From Flavobacteriales bacterium (GTDB taxonomy: Bacteria; Bacteroidota; Bacteroidia; Flavobacteriales_F; PHOS-HE28), in contig JADJXF010000027.1 of assembly GCA_016715995.1 (NCBI GenBank), positions 1-61,531 of the forward strand: DNA of 61,531 nt, written 5' to 3'. A model generated the notes under the pieces. That model saw nothing but the letters and a program-made list of their open reading frames with translations. It did not search any database and had not been told where the DNA came from. Position numbers and translations under genes: made by a program. This document shows positions 8,738 to 17,512 of this stretch, piece by piece. Each line of letters opens with the position of its first letter. The stretch's first letter is position 1.

Positions 8738-9539
8738 ATGAAGACCCCCTTGCGAATTGAACCCATGCGCTACGCCGACCTGGATGGGGCGTGCTGCCTT
8801 GCTCCGGACGATGAGGGCCTGCGCGGACGCTTGTGCTGGCACCTCTTCACCCCGTATGCAATCCTGTACAAGGCCGTGGTGGACGATGATCTGGTAGGCT
8901 ATGCCTGCGGCGTCGTCTTCCCCGGCAGCGGCTGGGTGCGCGAGGTGTTCGTATTGCCGGACCCTTCGTACGGCGGGGTGGGTAAGTCGCTTGTGCAGAT
9001 GCTGGTGGAGGAGATGGAAGAGCAAGGCGCCATGCGCCAATTGGTGCTCGCGCCGGAGCAGCACCGGATGCTGTACAGCGCATGCGGCTTCGTGGTGGAT
9101 GGTCACTTGCTCGCCTACCAGGACGGCACCTTCCTGCAAGCCACCAAGGACGAGGTGGTGAACCTGGAGCCCGAGCACTTGCTGGCGGTGCTCCGCCTGG
9201 ACCGCCTGGCGACAGGGGAGGACCGCGAGCGCCTGCTGCGCGAGCACGCCTACCTGGGCAGCGTGTACCAAGAGGCACGCACCCGGCGGCGGGCGGGTGC
9301 GCGGCTTCTCACTGCCGCTGCTGGGCCATGGCCTCATCGTGGCCGATAGCCCCGAGGTGGGGCTTGAGCTGCAGCGCTGGCTATTGCCGATACAACCCTA
9401 CTTGCGCTTGCCCGTGGGCCACCTGGCCGCGCACGGGCACATGATTGCGCGCAAGTACACCGCCACGCCCGCAGGCATCCGCATGGTGCGCGGCGAACGG
9501 CCGGCGAACAGGCCGACGATGATCTACGCGCACCCGTAG
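8738..9539 (+). CDS. GNAT family N-acetyltransferase, frameshifted near its C-terminal third
   Basis: The first ~185 residues form a GNAT fold: strand and loop DDLVGYACGVV, then VREVFVLPDPSYGGVGKSL, which holds a modified acetyl-CoA binding loop (GGVGKS for the usual R/QxxGxG/A), and YSACGF near the end of the domain. From about 9285-9300 the frame changes: the written frame ends at 9349 in Arg/Ala-rich junk, while the next frame continues as GFSLPLLGHGLIVADSPE to a stop at 9539. This matches two-domain GNAT proteins with an extra C-terminal domain. One extra base in the GC-rich stretch CGGCGGGCGGG would explain it. The substrate is unknown. A strong terminator follows. Confidence 0.7.
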
Positions 9540-9561
9540 AGGAAGCGCGATGCACGACAGA

Positions 9562-9586
9562 AGCCCCGCTGAGCGCGGGGCTTTTT
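9562..9586 (+). terminator. Rho-independent terminator
   Basis: Perfect 8-bp stem AGCCCCGC / GCGGGGCT with a 5-base loop (TGAGC), followed directly by a run of T. It closes the acetyltransferase transcript and is the clearest intrinsic terminator in the window. Confidence 0.85.
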
Positions 9587-9660
9587 CGTTGGGGGCGGCA
9601 GTACCGTTTGAATAGCGGGCACCTGAGTCGAACGTGCAAGCGTAGCTTCGGGCTTCTGCC

Positions 9661-10098
9661 ATGTCCCAATCGCTCCGGCACGCGCGCACCTCGCCCAAGA
9701 CCTTGTTTCGCAAGTACATTCCATACCCTCGACTAACCGCCTCCGAGCGCCGTACCCTCGCAGCACGTCGCCTCATGGGCGATAAGCGTGTGGTCGCTTT
9801 CCTGCGCGCGGCCGCTGCGGGGCAGCCGCTCACATGGGGCATTAAGGCGCTGCGCATGGCAATGGACCAGTTGGATCATGGCGGTACACCGCGCACGTTC
9901 TTCTGGCCTTGGCGTGGCTCCCCGACCGAGGGCAGCGGCTTCTACCTGATGGCGCGCCGCACCGGCACCGATATGTACCGGATCGAATTCGGCTGCGTGG
10001 CCGGACCGACCGCTGGCGATGGGGGCGAATGGGACGTGATCTTCGATGTCCGCCACCGGGTGAGGCGCATCGACCTGATCTCGGCTTGGGTGAGTTGA
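9661..10098 (+). CDS. unrecognised protein, 145 aa
   Basis: Starts at ATG 9661 with a basic N-terminus (RHARTSPKTLFRKY). The middle holds helical, Ala-rich sequence, and the C-terminal half looks beta-rich with aromatic and acidic residues (YRIEFGCVAG ... EWDVIFDVRHRVRRIDLIS). No signal peptide, membrane helix or known motif. It stands alone between a terminator and the convergent SPOR-protein gene. The opposite strand is also open over part of this region, but this frame has the more protein-like composition. Function unknown. Confidence 0.55.
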   Translation: MSQSLRHARTSPKTLFRKYIPYPRLTASERRTLAARRLMGDKRVVAFLRAAAAGQPLTWGIKALRMAMDQLDHGGTPRTFFWPWRGSPTEGSGFYLMARRTGTDMYRIEFGCVAGPTAGDGGEWDVIFDVRHRVRRIDLISAWVS

Positions 10099-10124
10099 GA
10101 CGCGAGCAGTAAACGGGGAGGCCG

Positions 10125-12200
10125 CTACTTGGCGATCAACGCGTCCGCATCCTCAGCGGTCACGATTTGGCCATTGACTGAACCTACAATGAAGGCGTCG
10201 GCGAAGCCCTTGATGCGGATGGCCTGCATGGCGTCCTCCGCTTCGCGGCGTTCCACGAAGGTTCCGTAGAAGTATCGGGTAGTGTTATCACTGGAGATCG
10301 GTTCCAGGTCGCCGAGTCCAAGCAGCTTGTCCATGGTCTCCATAGGGACGTTGCCGGCGAAGGTGGCCACCTGCACGCGGTAGCGGATCTTGTCGCGCGC
10401 CACGCTGCCCGGGGTGGCCCGGGTGCGCAGGTCCTCAGTACCAGTGACGCGTGCGCCGGCCTCCTTCATGGTGATGCGCTTGCCTTCGCGGAAGGCCACC
10501 AGGAAAGCGCCCTCGAAGCCTTTCAGCAGCATGCTCACGCGATGTCCTGCGGCTTGGTTCACGTCCTTGTACGAGCCGGTATAATAGCGTGTCAGCCCAT
10601 CATCGCCTTGGATCACCACCAGGTCGTTGATGCCCGCGAAGATGTTCTTTGAGAGCTTGTTGCGGAAGGCGCCGAGCTGCACGCGGATGATCACATCCCG
10701 GCTGTCATCGCCGGCGCCCATGCCCACCATCTTGGCGCGCTCTGCGGCGCTCTCCTCGCTCACGTCGATGAGCTGCCCGCCTTCCTCGGCCATCACCACG
10801 CTCTCGATGCCCATGCCCTTCATCTCGAGCTCGCGGCGCAGGGCTTCCGGAATGGCGTCGAAGCTGCCTACCACATAGAAGGTGGTGTCGCCCTTCTCAA
10901 TGGTGCGCACATCGGGGATGCTGAGGATCTTCTGGATCATCTCCTCGCTGATGCCCTCGGTATGCGTGCCCACCTTCACCACGTAAACACGCTTGACGGG
11001 CGGCTTCACGGCACGCGCTGGACCGAAGCTCTCGACGCGCGAGGCCACGATGTTCACGTTGGCGCTATCCTTCCAGTTGAGCCAGGCCTTCAGCAGAGCG
11101 TCGTCGGTGATGGTGACCCCTCGGCCATCCACGAGCGCGCCGGGCGCGCTGTTGAGCTCATCATCGCGATCGTCTGGCACGCCATCGCTGTCGCCATCGA
11201 GCGCACAGCCCGTGGCATCCACTTTCACGCCCGGTGGCGTTCCGGGGCATAGATCATGGAAGTCCTTCACCCCGTCACCATCCTCGTCATCGTTCAGCAC
11301 GATCAGGTCGAGCTGCTCGTTGGTGAGCGGGGTGGTGAAGCGCGTCCTCGCCGGTTTGCGCGCCATGGGGATGGTATAGCCGATGCTGAAGGAACTGTAG
11401 AGGAAGCGGTCGTTCCCGGTCTTGCCCTGCCGTTCGCCAACGCTCTTGTCCGAAACGCCATCCACCAAATCGGAAAGGGTGAAGTGCATCGTGGTGCCGA
11501 TGCGCAGGTCGAAGCCATGGCCGATATCCATGCGTGCACCGATGCCCAGCGGCACGGCCCAGGTGCGCTCCGGGTATTTGCCGAAGCCATCCGCATCCAA
11601 TTCGCGCACGTCGGTCTCGTACCGGTAGTCGCGCTGGATCTCCACCGCGTTGGCCGCATTGGGGTCGTTCTCCGGCAAATCGCGGATGGTTCCGTCGCTC
11701 CAGTAGTTGTATCGCCGTCCTTGCGCGTCGTAGAGGTCGGTCTTGGTAAGGAACTCAACGCTCTCGAAGCCGAAGTTGATGTACGGCTCTACCACGCGAT
11801 CGCGGTTCACGAGCGGCAGGAAGTTGTAGCGCAGCTGCAGCCCACCGATGGTGATGCGCGAATCGAAGTTCAGGTCGCGCTTGAAATCACGTTCGTTCAC
11901 GCCAAGGCGTCCATGCAAGGCGTACAGGTCGGCCTCCAGCCAGCTGGTGATGGGGGTGGAGGCGCGCAATTCATATCCGAGGCGCGAGACAAGGGGGCTG
12001 CGACCCGAGTGGTCGTTGCCCACATCGCCATAGAACGCGAACATGCCGGCACCGAGGCCCAGGGTGGGCTTGAAGAGCGAGGGCTTCGCGGCCGTGCTGT
12101 CCGTTTGCGCGATGGTTCCGAAGGGGAGGAGGAACGCGGCGGCGAGGCCGGTGATCGTGCGGCGCGCGGATGACGACAGGACCACGGCGGGGCTGCGCAT
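10125..12200 (-). CDS. outer-membrane barrel protein with calcium-binding-type repeats and three SPOR-like modules
   Basis: 691 residues with a signal peptide (cleavage probably near GTIAQT, about residue 31). Residues ~45-280 alternate like an outer-membrane beta-barrel (LGLGAGMFAFYGDVGN ... YSSFSIGYTIP). Then come Asp-rich thrombospondin type 3-like repeats (NDDEDGDGVKDFHDLCPGT, DGDSDGVPDDRDD), usually Ca-binding and seen in OmpA-type proteins. Instead of an OmpA C-terminus, the last ~300 residues hold three repeats with a SPOR-like look, beginning KRVYVVKVGTH, VIIRVQLGAF and IRYRVQVATF, each with a following FYVVGSF / YYTGSY / YFYGTF strand. SPOR domains bind denuded peptidoglycan. Only 10 bases separate it from the upstream gene, so the two are one operon. 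Confidence 0.75.
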   Translation of the reverse strand: MRSPAVVLSSSARRTITGLAAAFLLPFGTIAQTDSTAAKPSLFKPTLGLGAGMFAFYGDVGNDHSGRSPLVSRLGYELRASTPITSWLEADLYALHGRLGVNERDFKRDLNFDSRITIGGLQLRYNFLPLVNRDRVVEPYINFGFESVEFLTKTDLYDAQGRRYNYWSDGTIRDLPENDPNAANAVEIQRDYRYETDVRELDADGFGKYPERTWAVPLGIGARMDIGHGFDLRIGTTMHFTLSDLVDGVSDKSVGERQGKTGNDRFLYSSFSIGYTIPMARKPARTRFTTPLTNEQLDLIVLNDDEDGDGVKDFHDLCPGTPPGVKVDATGCALDGDSDGVPDDRDDELNSAPGALVDGRGVTITDDALLKAWLNWKDSANVNIVASRVESFGPARAVKPPVKRVYVVKVGTHTEGISEEMIQKILSIPDVRTIEKGDTTFYVVGSFDAIPEALRRELEMKGMGIESVVMAEEGGQLIDVSEESAAERAKMVGMGAGDDSRDVIIRVQLGAFRNKLSKNIFAGINDLVVIQGDDGLTRYYTGSYKDVNQAAGHRVSMLLKGFEGAFLVAFREGKRITMKEAGARVTGTEDLRTRATPGSVARDKIRYRVQVATFAGNVPMETMDKLLGLGDLEPISSDNTTRYFYGTFVERREAEDAMQAIRIKGFADAFIVGSVNGQIVTAEDADALIAK

Positions 12201-12210
12201 CAGCGTTGGG

Positions 12211-13626
12211 TCATTGCACCCACTGCTGCTTGGTGATCATGAGCGCCTCCTGCACGGTAATGCGGTCGCCATTGTTGTAGGCGGTTACGAACGGTCCTGG
12301 GAAATTGTGGCCGACCTGCACGTAGTTGATGCGCCGGTCGCGCGCCTCCTTGTACTCAGCGAAGCCGCCGGTGACATACTTGATCCAGCCCTGGTGGCGC
12401 TCGATCTGGAAATCGCCATCGTATCGGTGGCGGGCCTTGAAATAGGCCTTGCCCACCTCGCGGTGCGCTGCAGTGATCTGCACCTTGTAGGTGACGCCTT
12501 TCTCGGGCGCCGGAACACGCGGCGTGACTTTCTGCGCGCTGACCGCTTGCTCTTCCTTTTCCTTCCGCAAACGTTCCGCTTCTGTCGCGCGAGCCTTGGC
12601 CTCCGCTTCTTCCTTCAGGCGCAGGGCCAGTGCAGGGTCCTCCACCTGCTGCGTGCCCATATTGCTCGGGTCGCTGGCAAGCAGTTCGAACGCCCGGGCA
12701 CCCACGAAGAACTTGCTCGTACCTATCACGGCTTTCTGCGTCTCATCGTTCAGGAGGTAGCCGAACTCGCCATCGATGCTGTACTCGCCATCAGGCTTCT
12801 CATTCGCGCGGAGCTTATACACCACCCTCACCTCGTTGGAGGCAGGCAGGTTAAGCCATACGAACTTGACAATGCGGTCCTGCGCGGTGAAGATGGCCTC
12901 GGCACTGTTCTTCTCCACTGCGGTGAAGCCGACGGGAACAGTCTCCTGGAGCTTGCCGAATCCCCGGATGCTGCCTTTGGTCACCAGCACCTCCACGAGC
13001 ATCTCTTTCTCGGTGATGGGCGTGATGATCCGCGAACCACCTACTCCGCCGGCGCCCTGCGTGGGAGCCACGCCACTGGCGTTGTCAATCACGGCCACAG
13101 CCACCTTGCCGACCGGGGCGGCGCCAGCAGCGCTCACCAAGTCATTGGCAGACGGGTCCTCGGTGACAATCGGCGTTTCCACGACCGCAACGGCACCGGG
13201 CGCGCCGAGGTCAAGCACGCTGGTGCTCATCTCATGCACTTTGCGCTCGTTGTCCTCGATGTAGGAGAGACGTCCGTTGATGTGCTTCACGCCGGAAGCG
13301 TTGGCTGCTGCGGAAAGGGTATAGGTGATTTTGAATGTCGGCGAGGCTGGCAGCGACATCCAGATGAACTTGGCCTTTTCATCGGCGAAGGTGAAGGACG
13401 CGCCCTTGGTCTCAATCGCGGTGGCGCTCAGCCCTTCCGGCAGATCGATCTGCAGCTTGGCGAAGCCGGTGAGGTCGCCCTTCTCGATGGTCACGGTCAC
13501 CTTCACCTCGGAGCCGGGCGCCATGGTGGCCGGGACGTTCTGGTTGATGCTGAGCGGGGCGCCGAGGAGGATGTCAATCAGGAAGAGGCCGATCACGTTG
13601 ATCAGCAGTACGAGTTGGTTCACCAT
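12211..13626 (-). CDS. membrane-anchored protein with a duplicated domain and SPOR-like C-terminus
   Basis: 471 residues. An N-terminal hydrophobic segment (residues 3-22) acts as signal or anchor. Two related ~95-residue domains follow, at about 42-136 and 211-305; both show the pattern V-x-V-x-x-x-KG-x-x-x-GF-x-KLQ, then KF-x-W-x-x-LPAS and a G-x-x-x-Y strand. A charged Glu/Arg-rich helix (about 330-365) leads to a C-terminal SPOR-like module (YKVQITAAHREVGKAYF). The ATG at 13626 is preceded by a TACTTTTG promoter element. It is cotranscribed with the barrel/SPOR gene, so the pair probably links outer membrane or peptidoglycan to an unknown process. Family not recognised. Confidence 0.7.
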   Translation of the reverse strand: MVNQLVLLINVIGLFLIDILLGAPLSINQNVPATMAPGSEVKVTVTIEKGDLTGFAKLQIDLPEGLSATAIETKGASFTFADEKAKFIWMSLPASPTFKITYTLSAAANASGVKHINGRLSYIEDNERKVHEMSTSVLDLGAPGAVAVVETPIVTEDPSANDLVSAAGAAPVGKVAVAVIDNASGVAPTQGAGGVGGSRIITPITEKEMLVEVLVTKGSIRGFGKLQETVPVGFTAVEKNSAEAIFTAQDRIVKFVWLNLPASNEVRVVYKLRANEKPDGEYSIDGEFGYLLNDETQKAVIGTSKFFVGARAFELLASDPSNMGTQQVEDPALALRLKEEAEAKARATEAERLRKEKEEQAVSAQKVTPRVPAPEKGVTYKVQITAAHREVGKAYFKARHRYDGDFQIERHQGWIKYVTGGFAEYKEARDRRINYVQVGHNFPGPFVTAYNNGDRITVQEALMITKQQWVQ

Positions 13627-13670
13627 GATGGCTTCTGGTGAGGTGCGCGTTCATTGCGCAGGCTCGCGAC

Positions 13671-13678
13671 CAAAAGTA
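13671..13678 (-). promoter_or_regulatory. Bacteroidota -7 promoter element (TACTTTTG)
   Basis: TACTTTTG fits the TAnnTTTG consensus exactly and lies 44 bases before the ATG at 13626. I see no clear -33 TTG at the expected distance. Confidence 0.5.
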
Positions 13679-13815
13679 CCCGGGCGCCTTCGCGCCAGCC
13701 GGATGCGATGCACGCCTTATTCCAACAGGGAGGTGTTGAACAATAGATGGATCGGTACGGATGAATGGCAAGGATGCGCGACCGCACCGCCATGCAAAGG
13801 AGAGATGAGACGCGA

Positions 13816-14547
13816 TCAGAAGTTCGGCTTCAGCATGTACTTGCTGTAGAATGCATTGATCGCGGCCACGGCATCCTCCGGCTTGTCCACTACGCTGAAG
13901 AGGTCCAGGTCCTCCGGATTGACGTACGCATGCTTATCACCCATGGTCTGTTTGATCCAGTCGAGCAGCCCCTGCCAGTACTTGCGGCCCACGAGGATGA
14001 TGGGGAAGCGGCCGATCTTCTGCGTCTGGATGAGTGTGAGCGCCTCGAACAGCTCGTCAAGGGTGCCGAATCCGCCGGGCAGCACGATGAAGCCCTGCGA
14101 GTACTTGGTGAACATCACCTTCCGGACGAAGAAATAATCGAAGTGCAGGCTCTTCTCCTTGTCCACATATGGATTGGAGGATTGCTCGAAGGGCAGCTCG
14201 ATGTTGAGCCCCACGCTGGTGCCTCCGCCGCGCTGCGCGCCCTTGTTAGCGGCCTCCATGATGCCGGGCCCGCCGCCGGTAATCACGCCGTAGCCGTTGC
14301 CAGTGAGCTGGAAGGCGATCTCCTCGGCCAGCTTGTATTCCCCCGCATCGGGTCGGGTTCGCGCGCTTCCGAAGACGCACACGCAAGGGCGGATCCGCTG
14401 CATGGCCTCGAAGCCTTCTACGAACTCGCTCATGATCTTGAAGATGGCCCAGCTGTCGTTGGCCTTCACCTCGCTCCATCCCTTGCGCTTGAATGCGCGC
14501 TTGATGCGGCGCTCGCTCTCCTCGCGGAGCTTCGGATCGTGTTTCAT
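13816..14547 (-). CDS. LOG-family protein (TIGR00730-type Rossmann fold)
   Basis: 243 residues with both signatures of the LOG (lonely guy) family: GGGPGIMEAANKGA in the middle and PGGFGTLDELFE in the C-terminal half, where Arg and Glu form the nucleotide phosphoribohydrolase site. Members cleave nucleoside 5'-monophosphates to base and ribose 5-phosphate, and some make cytokinin-like bases. It is cytoplasmic. The N-terminal ~70 residues are basic and helical, as in the longer bacterial subgroup. It lies 89 bases downstream of uvrA on the same strand. Confidence 0.85.
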   Translation of the reverse strand: MKHDPKLREESERRIKRAFKRKGWSEVKANDSWAIFKIMSEFVEGFEAMQRIRPCVCVFGSARTRPDAGEYKLAEEIAFQLTGNGYGVITGGGPGIMEAANKGAQRGGGTSVGLNIELPFEQSSNPYVDKEKSLHFDYFFVRKVMFTKYSQGFIVLPGGFGTLDELFEALTLIQTQKIGRFPIILVGRKYWQGLLDWIKQTMGDKHAYVNPEDLDLFSVVDKPEDAVAAINAFYSKYMLKPNF

Positions 14548-14636
14548 GGTTTTCTGCTGTGCGCGAAGGAAGCGGTCGGTCTACCCTTGCGGCAAGATCG
14601 ATGCGGAGGGTTTTCAACCTGCGGCCAAGGACAAGC

Positions 14637-17480
14637 TCAGGCGCTCAGCTCCCGCTTCAGGAAGGGCCAGGTATGGCCGCGGCCCATGAGCACCACCTCC
14701 TCGGGTGTGCCCCGCGCCACGATGGTGCCACCACCTGCGCCGCCTTCAGGTCCCATGTCGATCACATGGTCGGCCACCTTGACGATGTCCATGTTGTGCT
14801 CGATGACCAGCACGGTGTTGCCCTGGTCCACCAGCTGCTGCAGCACGGCGATGAGCTGCTTCACGTCATCGAAGTGGAGGCCGGTGGTGGGCTCATCCAA
14901 TATGTAGAAGGTGCTCCCGGTGCCTTTCTTGCTCAACTCGGTGGCCAACTTGATGCGCTGCGCCTCTCCGCCGCTCACCGTGGTGCTGCTCTGGCCCAGC
15001 TTCACGTAGCCCAGTCCCACTTGCAGCAGGGTCTTCAGCTTCTGGTTGATGTGCGGGATGTCGGCGAACAGCATGGCCGCTTCCTCCACCGGCATGTCAA
15101 GCACGTCGGCGATGCTCTTGCCCTTGAAGCGGACCTCCAGGGTCTCGCGATCGTAGCGCTTGCCCCGGCAGGTCTCGCAAGGCACGTGCACGGCGGGCAG
15201 GAAGTTCATCTCGATGGTGCGCACGCCTGCGCCCTTGCAGGTCTCGCAGCGTCCGCCAGTGGTGTTGAAGCTGAAACGGCCGGCCTTGTATCCGCGGATC
15301 TTCGCGCTCGGCAGCTGCGCGAACAAGTCGCGGATGTGGTCAAAGAGACCGGTGTAGGTCGCGGGATTGCTCCTTGGCGTACGGCCGATGGGGCTCTGGT
15401 CCACCTCGATGACCTTATCGAGATGCTCCAGTCCCTTGACGGAGGAGTACGATAGCGGATGCGTATCGCTGCGGTAGAAATGCTTGCTGAGGATGGGGTA
15501 GAGCGTATCACCGATGAGGGTGCTCTTGCCGCTGCCGCTTACGCCGGTGACGCAGATGAAGGTGCCCAACGGGAAGTCCACATCCACCTCCTTCAGATTG
15601 TTGCCTTTGGCACCGCGTAGGCTGAGGCGCTTCCCATTTCCCTTGCGGCGCTCATCCGGCACCTCGATCCGGAGCTCGTTGCGCAGGTAGCGCGCCGTCA
15701 CGCTGTCGCCCAGCGCCAGTTCCTTCGGATGTCCTTGCGCCACGATGCGCCCACCGTGCTCACCAGCGCCCGGTCCGATGTCGATCAGGTGGTCGGCGCT
15801 CATCATCATCTCCTTGTCATGCTCCACCACCAGCACGCTGTTGCCACCGTCGCGAAGGCTGCGCAGGCTCTTGATCAGCCGTTGATCGTCGCGCTGGTGC
15901 AAGCCGATGCTGGGCTCGTCGAGGATGTAGAGAACCCCTGTGAGCTGGCTGCCGATCTGCGTGGCCAGCCTGATGCGCTGGGCCTCGCCGCCGCTGAGCG
16001 ATCGCGCGCTGCGGTCCAAGGTGAGGTATTCCAGGCCAACGTCGAGCAGGAATCCGCTTCGGGCTGAGATCTCCTTCACCACTTCCTTGGCGATGACTGC
16101 CTTCGTTCCTTGAAGGCGATCGGTCAGTCCGGACATGAAGACGTGCAGATCGCTGAGGGCCATCTGGGCCAGCTCGGTGATGCTCCGGCCATCCACACGG
16201 AAGTGGAGCGCGGTCTTCTTCAGCCTGGCCCCCTTGCATTCTGGGCACGCCACCATATGGGTGAATCCAACCGCCCACTTCTGCACGGACTTGGGGCCTT
16301 CTTCGGCCTGTTCCATGATGAAGGGGATGATGCCTTCGAACTGGACGTTTCGGTCGCTCAGTCCGATGCTGCTGCTTACTCGGAGTGGCTCATCCATGCC
16401 GTTCAAGAGGGCGGCCAGCACGGCATCGTCCATCTCCTCAACCGGGGTGTCGAGGTCGTGGCCGAAGTTCTCGAGCACGGCCTCCACCTGCTTGAAGACC
16501 CAATTGCTCTTGTAGCCGCCAATCACAACGATGGCGCCCTTGCGGATGCTTTTCCTCCGGTCCGGGACGATCTTGTCCAAGGCCACCTCGGTCACTTGGC
16601 CTAAGCCGCTACAGCGCGGACAGGCACCATAAGGGCTATTGAAGCTGAAGAGATTCGGCTCCGGCTCTTCGTAGGCGATGCCGCTGGTGGGACACATCAG
16701 GTGGCGGCTCAGGTAGCGCGGGGTGTGGTGGCCCTTGGCTTCCACCACCATCAAGCTGCCTTTGCCGTATTTCATCGCGGTGGCGATGGTCTCGGCCAGT
16801 CGCTTCGTGCCGCCATCGCTCACCTTGATGCGGTCCACGACGAGTTCGATATCATGCACCTTGTAACGGTCAAGGCGAGGGCGCGTGGTCAGGTCTATCA
16901 CCTCTCCGTCGGCCCGCGCACGCAGGAATCCTTGGCGGAGCACTTGCTCGAAGAGCTCGCGGTAATGCCCTTTGCGGCCGCGGATGAGCGGAGCCAGGAT
17001 GAGCACCTCCTTGTTCATGTACGCCTCAGCGACGAGCTGCACGATCTGCTGATCGCTGTACCGTACCATAGGCTCTCCGGTGACATGGGAGAATGCGTCG
17101 GCGATGCGCGCGTAGAGCAGCCGGAGCAGGTCGTAGATCTCGGTGACGGTGCCCACCGTGCTGCGCGGGTTTCGGCTGATGGTCTTTTGCTCGATGGCGA
17201 TCACAGGGCTCAACCCCGTGATCAGGTCCACGTCGGGCCGCTCGATGCCCCCTAGGAATTGGCGGGCATATGCACTGAAAGTCTCGATGTAGCGGCGCTG
17301 CCCTTCAGCGTGGATGGTATCGAACGCGAGCGAGCTCTTGCCGCTTCCGCTCAACCCGGTGATCACCACCAGCTGATCGCGCGGGATGCGCACGTCGATG
17401 TCCTTCAGGTTATGCACCCGGGCACCGAGAACTTCGATATGGTCGTCGGCGGACACCCCGTTTCCGGTGGCGCCCCCCAT
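14637..17480 (-). CDS. uvrA: excinuclease ABC subunit A
   Basis: DNA damage-recognition ATPase of nucleotide excision repair, working with UvrB and UvrC. With the ATG at 17480 it has 947 residues, the usual length. It has two ABC ATPase modules: Walker A GLSGSGKSS (about 42) and GVSGSGKST (about 640), ABC signatures LSGGEAQRI and VSGGEAQRI, and Walker B regions LDEPSIGLH and LDEPTTGLH. Zinc-binding Cys pairs are seen (CPRCSGLG; CETCKGAG ... CETCRGKRYD). The open frame extends upstream to 17606, but those residues lie in the end of the preceding transglycosylase gene and do not resemble UvrA. It is the last gene read from the polysaccharide block. Confidence 0.97.
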   Translation of the reverse strand: MGGATGNGVSADDHIEVLGARVHNLKDIDVRIPRDQLVVITGLSGSGKSSLAFDTIHAEGQRRYIETFSAYARQFLGGIERPDVDLITGLSPVIAIEQKTISRNPRSTVGTVTEIYDLLRLLYARIADAFSHVTGEPMVRYSDQQIVQLVAEAYMNKEVLILAPLIRGRKGHYRELFEQVLRQGFLRARADGEVIDLTTRPRLDRYKVHDIELVVDRIKVSDGGTKRLAETIATAMKYGKGSLMVVEAKGHHTPRYLSRHLMCPTSGIAYEEPEPNLFSFNSPYGACPRCSGLGQVTEVALDKIVPDRRKSIRKGAIVVIGGYKSNWVFKQVEAVLENFGHDLDTPVEEMDDAVLAALLNGMDEPLRVSSSIGLSDRNVQFEGIIPFIMEQAEEGPKSVQKWAVGFTHMVACPECKGARLKKTALHFRVDGRSITELAQMALSDLHVFMSGLTDRLQGTKAVIAKEVVKEISARSGFLLDVGLEYLTLDRSARSLSGGEAQRIRLATQIGSQLTGVLYILDEPSIGLHQRDDQRLIKSLRSLRDGGNSVLVVEHDKEMMMSADHLIDIGPGAGEHGGRIVAQGHPKELALGDSVTARYLRNELRIEVPDERRKGNGKRLSLRGAKGNNLKEVDVDFPLGTFICVTGVSGSGKSTLIGDTLYPILSKHFYRSDTHPLSYSSVKGLEHLDKVIEVDQSPIGRTPRSNPATYTGLFDHIRDLFAQLPSAKIRGYKAGRFSFNTTGGRCETCKGAGVRTIEMNFLPAVHVPCETCRGKRYDRETLEVRFKGKSIADVLDMPVEEAAMLFADIPHINQKLKTLLQVGLGYVKLGQSSTTVSGGEAQRIKLATELSKKGTGSTFYILDEPTTGLHFDDVKQLIAVLQQLVDQGNTVLVIEHNMDIVKVADHVIDMGPEGGAGGGTIVARGTPEEVVLMGRGHTWPFLKRELSA

Positions 17481-17512
17481 CAGGGCTTCAGTCTTCAAAG
17501 GGGCGCAAAGGT

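Noticed and set aside
12043..13641. 532-codon plus-strand open frame across the SPOR-like genes
   Set aside because: Arg/His/Asp-rich composition typical of the antisense of GC-rich genes; the minus strand has signal peptides, repeats and SPOR modules.
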